A DNA stretch of 64,000 nt, taken from DASXMR01 sp036495525 (GTDB lineage Bacteria > Actinomycetota > Actinomycetes > Streptosporangiales > Streptosporangiaceae). The notes beneath the pieces were generated by a model. It searched no databases and was not told where the DNA came from. It worked only from the letters and a program-made list of their open reading frames with translations. Positions 60,005 to 64,000 of this stretch are shown here, piece after piece. Numbering within the stretch: position 1 is the stretch's first letter; each line of letters opens with the position of its first letter. The stretch spans positions 6,000 to 69,999 of the forward strand of contig DASXMR010000158.1 of NCBI GenBank assembly GCA_036495525.1, read 5' to 3'. The translations under genes and the position numbers were made by a program.

Positions 60005-60550
60005 CTAGCTCGCTTTGAGCAGATCAGCCACGGCGGCGGCGAGCCCGCGGGCGCTGGCCTGGACCAGCTCGAAGACCTCGGCGAAGTGCTCGCCACCGCC
60101 GTCGTACGGGTCAGGCACCTCGGCATCCGGACCCGAGGCGGGATCGAACGCGCGGAACAGCACGATCCGCTCGGCCGCGGTCTGCTCGTCGAGTGCCATC
60201 CGCCGCAGATTCCGCAGGTTGCTGCCGTCCATGGCGACGAGCAGGTCATAGCCTGCCAGCCGGGACGGGTCGATCTGCCTGGCCCGGTGTGCCGACCCGT
60301 CATAGCCGTGGCTGGCCAGCTCGGCACGGGCACGGCTGTCCATCGGCTGGCCGATATGCCAGTCCCCCGTTCCGGAACTGTCCACCTCGACCTTCCCGGC
60401 CAGGCCGGCCTTCGCAAGCTCAGCCCGGACGACCACCTCGGCCATCGGTGACCGGCAGATGTTGCCGAGGCAGACCAGGCAGATCCGGTACGGGCGGCCA
60501 GGATCCCTGGCGGGCGGGATCGCGGCTCGCGCCGTCCTGTCAGCGGGCAT
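60005..60550 (-). CDS. Low-molecular-weight protein tyrosine phosphatase
   Basis: 181 residues from an ATG at 60550; the frame is open to a TTG at 60628. P-loop CLGNICRSPMAE (C-x5-R-S) near the N-terminus and PDPYDGGGEHFAEVF carrying the general-acid Asp are the family hallmarks. SGTGDWHIGQPMDSRA is also conserved. It may dephosphorylate protein tyrosine/arginine or, given the neighbour, fructosamine 3-phosphate or its products; the latter is inference from co-occurrence. Confidence 0.9.
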   Translation of the reverse strand: MPADRTARAAIPPARDPGRPYRICLVCLGNICRSPMAEVVVRAELAKAGLAGKVEVDSSGTGDWHIGQPMDSRARAELASHGYDGSAHRARQIDPSRLAGYDLLVAMDGSNLRNLRRMALDEQTAAERIVLFRAFDPASGPDAEVPDPYDGGGEHFAEVFELVQASARGLAAAVADLLKAS

Positions 60551-60747
60551 GGGCACCAGAATGCCCGACCGCCCGGCCAGCACCACCACTGGACCCGTGA
60601 CCAGGGCAACGCTGAGCTCATAACCCAACGGCCGCCGGCCAGCACCGCTCGCCTCGCGGCGGTGTCACGACAGCGCGGGAATCCTGGTGCTGTCCCCGCA
60701 GCAGCAGGGTTCCGCGCTGAGGTCAGCAGCGGCCGGGACCAGCAATC

Positions 60748-60893
60748 TGCCGGGACAGCGGGGCGGACCGGGGACTGGCGGGAATCGCCCGCGCTCTGGC
60801 GGGACAGGCGGGGCCGACCGGGCTGGGCGGAATCTGCCGCGTTCTGCCGGGGCCAGCAGGGCAGACCGGGGCTTGGCGGAATCGACCTCGTTC
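60748..60893. repeat. Three imperfect 48-49-bp tandem repeats
   Basis: Units begin at 60748, 60797 and 60845 with TG(C/G)CGGG and share GGGCnGACCGGG, TGGGCGGAATC and CGCGTTC-like segments. A weaker fourth start is at 60894 and a possible degenerate unit precedes 60748. They fill most of the 430-base gap between two divergent genes (60551-60980), which otherwise shows no gene. Confidence 0.6.
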
Positions 60894-60980
60894 TGCCATC
60901 TGGACAGCAAGATGGGACGGCGGGTGGCTCTCGCAGAGTGCCGTCGCGGCGCGCGCCGGCCGGCCTGCCACGATGGGCAC

Positions 60981-62366
60981 ATGACTGCGACGGACGACTA
61001 CCGCCGGCTGTCGTTCTGGCACGACACGGTGCCCGGCCCGCTGACGCCGCGTGACCCGCTGCCCGGCGACCGCGAGGCCGACGTGGCGATCGCCGGCGCC
61101 GGCTTCACCGGGCTTTGGACGGCCTACTACCTGGCCCGCGCCGACCCGCGGCTCCGGATCGTGATCTGCGAGCGCGAGATCGCCGGATACGGCGCGTCGG
61201 GGCGCAACGGCGGCTGGTGCTCGGCGCTGTTCCCCGCGTCGCTGGGCAAGCTCGAGCGGATGGCCGGGCACAGCGGCGCGATCGCCATGTACCAGGCCAT
61301 GCAGCAGACGGTCGACGAGGTCGGCCGGGTTTGCGCAGCCGAGTCGATCGACTGCCACTGGGCGAAGGGCGGGACCGTCGAGCTGGCCCGTTCGCCCGCC
61401 CAGCTTGAGCGGGCCAGGCAAGAGGTCACCGAGGCGGCTTCGTTCGGCTTCAGCGAGGCTCACCTGCGGCTGCTGACCGCCGATGAAGCGGGCGAGCTGG
61501 CCGGCGCCACCGGAGTGCTCGGCGGCACATTCACCCCGCATTGCGCCGCGATCCACCCCGCCCGGCTGGCGCGCGGGCTGGCCGACGTGGTGACCACGCT
61601 CGGCGTCTCGCTCTACGAGCAGACCGAGGTGATGGAGATCCGGCCAGGCGAGCTGGTCACCTCGGCCGGCACAGTCCGGGCGCGCTACGTTATCCGCGCG
61701 ACCGAGGGGTACACGGCGCTGCTGCCCGGCCAGCGCCGGACGCTCGCGCCGGTGTACTCGCTGGTCCTCGCGACCGCGCCGCTGAGTGACGCTGCCTGGC
61801 AGCAGATCGGCCTTGCCAGCCGGCCCACCTTCGGTGACCTGCGGCACCTGATCATCTACGGCCAGCGGACCACCGACGGGCGGCTGGTCTTCGGCGGCCG
61901 CGGGGCGCCCTACCATCTCGGGTCGGCGGTCAGGCCGGAGTTCGACCGGGTGCCGGCGGTGCACGCCGATTTGCGGCGGACGCTGGGCATCCTCTTCCCG
62001 GTGCTGCGCGATGTCGAGATCACGCACACCTGGGGCGGCCCGATCGGCATCCCCAGGGACTGGTGCGCGTCGGTCGGGCTCAGCCGCCACACCGGCGTCG
62101 GCTGGGCCGGCGGCTACGTGGGTGACGGGGTTTCCACCACCAACCTGGCGGGCCGGACCCTGGCGGACCTGATCACCGGGACCGACAGCGCCATCACCCG
62201 GCTGCCCTGGGTGAACCACCACTCGCCGCGCTGGGAGCCAGAGCCGCTGCGCTGGCTCGCGGTCAACGCCGGCCTGCACGCGATGGGCCTGGCCGACCGG
62301 CAGGAAGACAGGACCGGCCGCCCGTCACCGGTGGCTGGCGTCATGAGCCGGTTCCTCGGCGGATAG
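60981..62366 (+). CDS. FAD-dependent oxidoreductase (DAO family)
   Basis: 461 residues from the ATG at 60981; upstream frame is repeat sequence. The FAD-binding motif ADVAIAGAGFTGLWTAYYLA (about 34-53) and the glutamate in ICEREIAGYGASGRNGGWCSALFP match the DadA/GlpD-like group with an N-terminal aromatic segment (LSFWHDTVPGPLTPRDPLPG) typical of gamma-glutamylputrescine oxidase relatives. VGWAGGYVGDGVSTTNLAGRTLADL closes the FAD site. It probably oxidises an amine or amino acid; substrate open. Confidence 0.87.
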   Translation: MTATDDYRRLSFWHDTVPGPLTPRDPLPGDREADVAIAGAGFTGLWTAYYLARADPRLRIVICEREIAGYGASGRNGGWCSALFPASLGKLERMAGHSGAIAMYQAMQQTVDEVGRVCAAESIDCHWAKGGTVELARSPAQLERARQEVTEAASFGFSEAHLRLLTADEAGELAGATGVLGGTFTPHCAAIHPARLARGLADVVTTLGVSLYEQTEVMEIRPGELVTSAGTVRARYVIRATEGYTALLPGQRRTLAPVYSLVLATAPLSDAAWQQIGLASRPTFGDLRHLIIYGQRTTDGRLVFGGRGAPYHLGSAVRPEFDRVPAVHADLRRTLGILFPVLRDVEITHTWGGPIGIPRDWCASVGLSRHTGVGWAGGYVGDGVSTTNLAGRTLADLITGTDSAITRLPWVNHHSPRWEPEPLRWLAVNAGLHAMGLADRQEDRTGRPSPVAGVMSRFLGG

Positions 62367-62497
62367 GCCAGCCTCACCACCCCGACCGGTCACCTGCCGC
62401 GCAGCGAGCGACATCAGCCGAGCAGCCCGGCCCGGCTCTGACGCGGCCTCGGCTGATTCGCCCGCCAGAGCGGCCGACTGCTACGATCGCAGCTCAT

Positions 62498-62570
62498 GCG
62501 CCGCTAGCTCAATTGGCAGAGCAGCGGACTCTTAATCCGCGGGTTCGGGGTTCAAGTCCCTGGCGGCGCA
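62498..62570 (+). tRNA. tRNA-Lys (anticodon CTT)
   Basis: Acceptor GCGCCGC/GCGGCGC is perfect, D arm TAGCTCAATTGGCAGAGCA, anticodon stem GCGGA/TCCGC with loop CTCTTAA (anticodon 62531-62533), T arm CGGGG/CCCTG around TTCAAGT, A73 at 62570. CCA not encoded. TACGAT at 62482-62487 may be the -10 box. Confidence 0.95.
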
Positions 62571-62589
62571 CCCGTCCTGTGTATTACTC

Positions 62590-62687
62590 CGGCTGATGCC
62601 TCCCACCTGGGCTTCGGCTGATGGGTTGTATTGAGTCGGCTGATACTTGACGTTGGCCTGTCGGCTGATGCCTGCGTGCGGCTGAGG
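62590..62687. repeat. Cluster of short CGGCTGAT repeats
   Basis: CGGCTGAT is seen at 62590, 62615, 62637 and 62662, with CGGCTGAG at 62679; spacing is irregular (25, 22, 25, 17). The cluster lies between tRNA-Lys and the transposase remnant and is probably the terminal region of the same mobile element. Confidence 0.45.
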
Positions 62688-62699
62688 TAGATCGTTGAC

Positions 62700-62890
62700 T
62701 CAGTGCCCGTGCGCCACTGGTCTTCGGTAGGTGTCTGGTCTGGCCGCCGAGCCTGCTGTACGGGCGATGGTAGTTGCGGAAGCTCTGCCACTCCTGAGCC
62801 GTTCGCTGACCAGCAGCGCGTTGTCGATGACCACAACCTGAGCTGGCGCCAAAACTCCTCGGCGTCGATGCGGTGGCTGCATTCCGCCGT
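62700..62890 (-). pseudogene. IS481-like transposase C-terminal remnant
   Basis: On the minus strand, pieces in different frames read SHRIDAEEFWRQL, VVIDNALLVSERL, EWQSFRNYHRPYSRLGGQT and QTPTED. In order they match the end of DDE transposases of the IS481/IS3 type (usual pattern HRIDxEEFY, VVIDD, EWxxFYNYHRPH, LGGxTPYER). At least two frameshifts are needed and no N-terminus is present. Confidence 0.65.
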
Positions 62891-62919
62891 CGCCTTCGCG
62901 GGACGCTGGGGCCGCGCCG

Positions 62920-63525
62920 TCAGGCCCAGGCGGTCAAGGCGATGCGGGCGGCCGAGCCGTCGCCGCAGATGACCGAGAGCCGCGCCACATCGCCGGTCGC
63001 GAGGTCGCGACCGGGGTCTGGCTGGCCGGTCAGCGTCGGCAGGGCGGCCCGGATGCTGGCACCGTGGGCGATGACGACGGCGTCCGCACTGCCCGACCGG
63101 GCTGCGATGCCCAGGAGCGCGCGCCTGATTCTGGCTGCCAGCTCATCCCCGGACTCGCCGCCGGGGAATCGCTGGCTGAGCTGCCCGGAGCGCCAGGCGG
63201 CCAGCGTCGCCTCGTAGACGCGCCACGCGCCGTCGTCGGCTCGCCCGTCCAGCTCGCCCACGTTGACCTCACGCAGGTCCTCGAGTTCCGCCGCAACAGG
63301 CAACCCCAGCCGGCCCGAGACGACCTGCGCCGTCTGCCGTGCCCGGCGCAGCGGCGAGCACACCAGCAGCCCAAGGACGTCAGTGGCTGCGTGCAGCCTG
63401 TCCGCCAGCTGCTGGGCCTGCGCAATGCCGCGGTCGGTGAGATCGCCGTCGAATACCCGATAGGAGAAGGTTCCCGACAAGTTCGCGACGTTCTCGCCAT
63501 GACGAGCCCAGTGCACCACTGTCAT
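62920..63525 (-). CDS. Histidine phosphatase (phosphoglycerate-mutase-like)
   Basis: 201 residues from the ATG at 63525, six bases after GGAGG; a GTG two codons earlier would touch that site. Motifs: VVHWARHGEN with the phosphorylated His (H9), CSPLRRARQTAQVV, the second acidic/Glu region LREVNVGELDG, FPGGESGDELAARI and VIAHGASIRAAL with the second His. Substrate range in this family is wide; a small phosphatase or phosphoglycerate-mutase-like enzyme is all that can be said. Confidence 0.9.
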   Translation of the reverse strand: MTVVHWARHGENVANLSGTFSYRVFDGDLTDRGIAQAQQLADRLHAATDVLGLLVCSPLRRARQTAQVVSGRLGLPVAAELEDLREVNVGELDGRADDGAWRVYEATLAAWRSGQLSQRFPGGESGDELAARIRRALLGIAARSGSADAVVIAHGASIRAALPTLTGQPDPGRDLATGDVARLSVICGDGSAARIALTAWA

Positions 63526-63982
63526 GCCCACCTCCGTCGCCCGGTGCAGATGCCACGCCTGAGGATGTCACCTGGCGGCCCCCAGCGTGCCGTTCGACAC
63601 CGTCGAGGAGCATGACCAGGCCGATTCTGAGGATCGTGCAAGAGCTCGCGAACTTCGGCACGTCCCGGCCGGCCGCGTGCATTTCGACCCACCAGCGGCC
63701 GGCTCGTCATTGCGGCAGCCCGCCGCCTTGTGCCACGGCTCGCTCTGCCTTGCCGGGCACACCTCGGACTGGGGCGATGAGCGACCTGGAACTGGCCGCT
63801 GCCCGCCCTGAGTAGTCGGGCTTATAAGGGGGAGGCGGCATTTGTGCGCGGAGTGTGATGCCCGTGAATGATTTGCTACTCCGATGGGCACGCTATCACC
63901 GGCGCTGAATCCCGATCATCGCAACATCGCCTGCAGACCCCGTCGTAAGCGGGGTATGCGTCCTGACCTGTGGAGGTGCCAG
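63526..63982. other. Intergenic stretch near the right edge
   Basis: About 450 bases with only short frames, none with a recognisable motif (a 67-codon plus-strand frame from 63612 is possible but unsupported). Near the end ACCCCG (63937-63942) and CGGGGT (63950-63955) form a small hairpin about 28 bases before the next start; it could act in the leader of that gene. Confidence 0.4.
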
Positions 63983-64000
63983 ATGACCGAGGTCACACCG
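63983..64000 (+). CDS. Start of a gene cut by the window edge
   Basis: ATG at 63983 follows GGAGGT (63972-63977) at a good distance; only MTEVTP can be read. Nothing can be said about its function. Confidence 0.5.

Noticed and set aside
60660..60980. Possible CRISPR-like array
   Set aside because: Units are contiguous imperfect tandem repeats without spacers, and no cas gene is nearby.
63612..63815. 67-codon plus-strand frame near the right edge
   Set aside because: ATG is only two bases after a weak ribosome site and the protein shows no known motif; could not be supported.

Overview
The window comes from a very GC-rich actinomycete chromosome. The evidence is third-position G/C bias throughout, many GTG starts, actinobacterial families (DUF1707, PspC, LytR-CpsA-Psr, S53 and G1 peptidases, MocR, ROK) and tRNA genes without an encoded CCA. 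It looks like a soil saprophyte that feeds on oligosaccharides and peptides. Several secreted acid-type proteases suggest an acidic habitat; that last point is inference.

Layout. 142-2879: a large membrane protein and a convergent methyltransferase. 3403-15044: a sugar locus with a divergent ROK repressor and an operon of ROK kinase, family-5 binding protein, two Dpp-type permeases, two ATPases, a GH4 6-phospho-beta-glucosidase-like enzyme, a BadF/BcrA-type sugar kinase and a guanylate-kinase-like protein. A perfect 11-bp inverted repeat lies on the operon promoter. 15037-22431: TrmH-type methyltransferase, a VWA protein, an amidase-like protein, a MocR/PdxR regulator divergent from a PNPOx-family protein, oligoribonuclease and tRNA-His. 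22434-22768: insertion scar and a glycosidase fragment. 22822-31460: gamma-glutamyltransferase, a LacI regulator and a second peptide-type ABC transporter. Two near-identical operators, one at the ggt promoter and one at the binding-protein promoter, tie these together.

31531-42638: a catabolic locus made of an eight-gene minus-strand operon (family-1 binding protein, MalF/MalG-type permeases, SIS isomerase/deaminase, 1-phosphofructokinase-type kinase, class II aldolase, DeoR regulator, PfkB kinase) divergent from a GH4 alpha-galactosidase and a secreted GH114 endo-alpha-1,4-polygalactosaminidase-like enzyme. Together they read as a complete route for a galactosamine/galactose alpha-glycan such as fungal galactosaminogalactan: secreted endo-cleavage, ABC import, intracellular exo-cleavage, deamination/isomerisation, then the tagatose-6-phosphate pathway. 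This is my best candidate for an undescribed system.

42783-64000: a stand-alone LigD-type polymerase domain, an S53 peptidase, a DUF1707/PspC/histidine kinase/NarL regulator cluster, a methyltransferase, an LCP protein, a small LuxR-type protein, an OmpR-type two-component pair whose kinase has a large low-complexity insertion, three tandem G1-family (glutamic) peptidases with duplicated leaders and a decayed fourth copy, a low-molecular-weight phosphatase with a fructosamine-kinase-like gene, a FAD oxidoreductase, tRNA-Lys with a decayed IS481-like transposase, a histidine phosphatase and the first codons of a gene cut by the right edge.

Family assignments rest on motifs read by eye; no database search was run.
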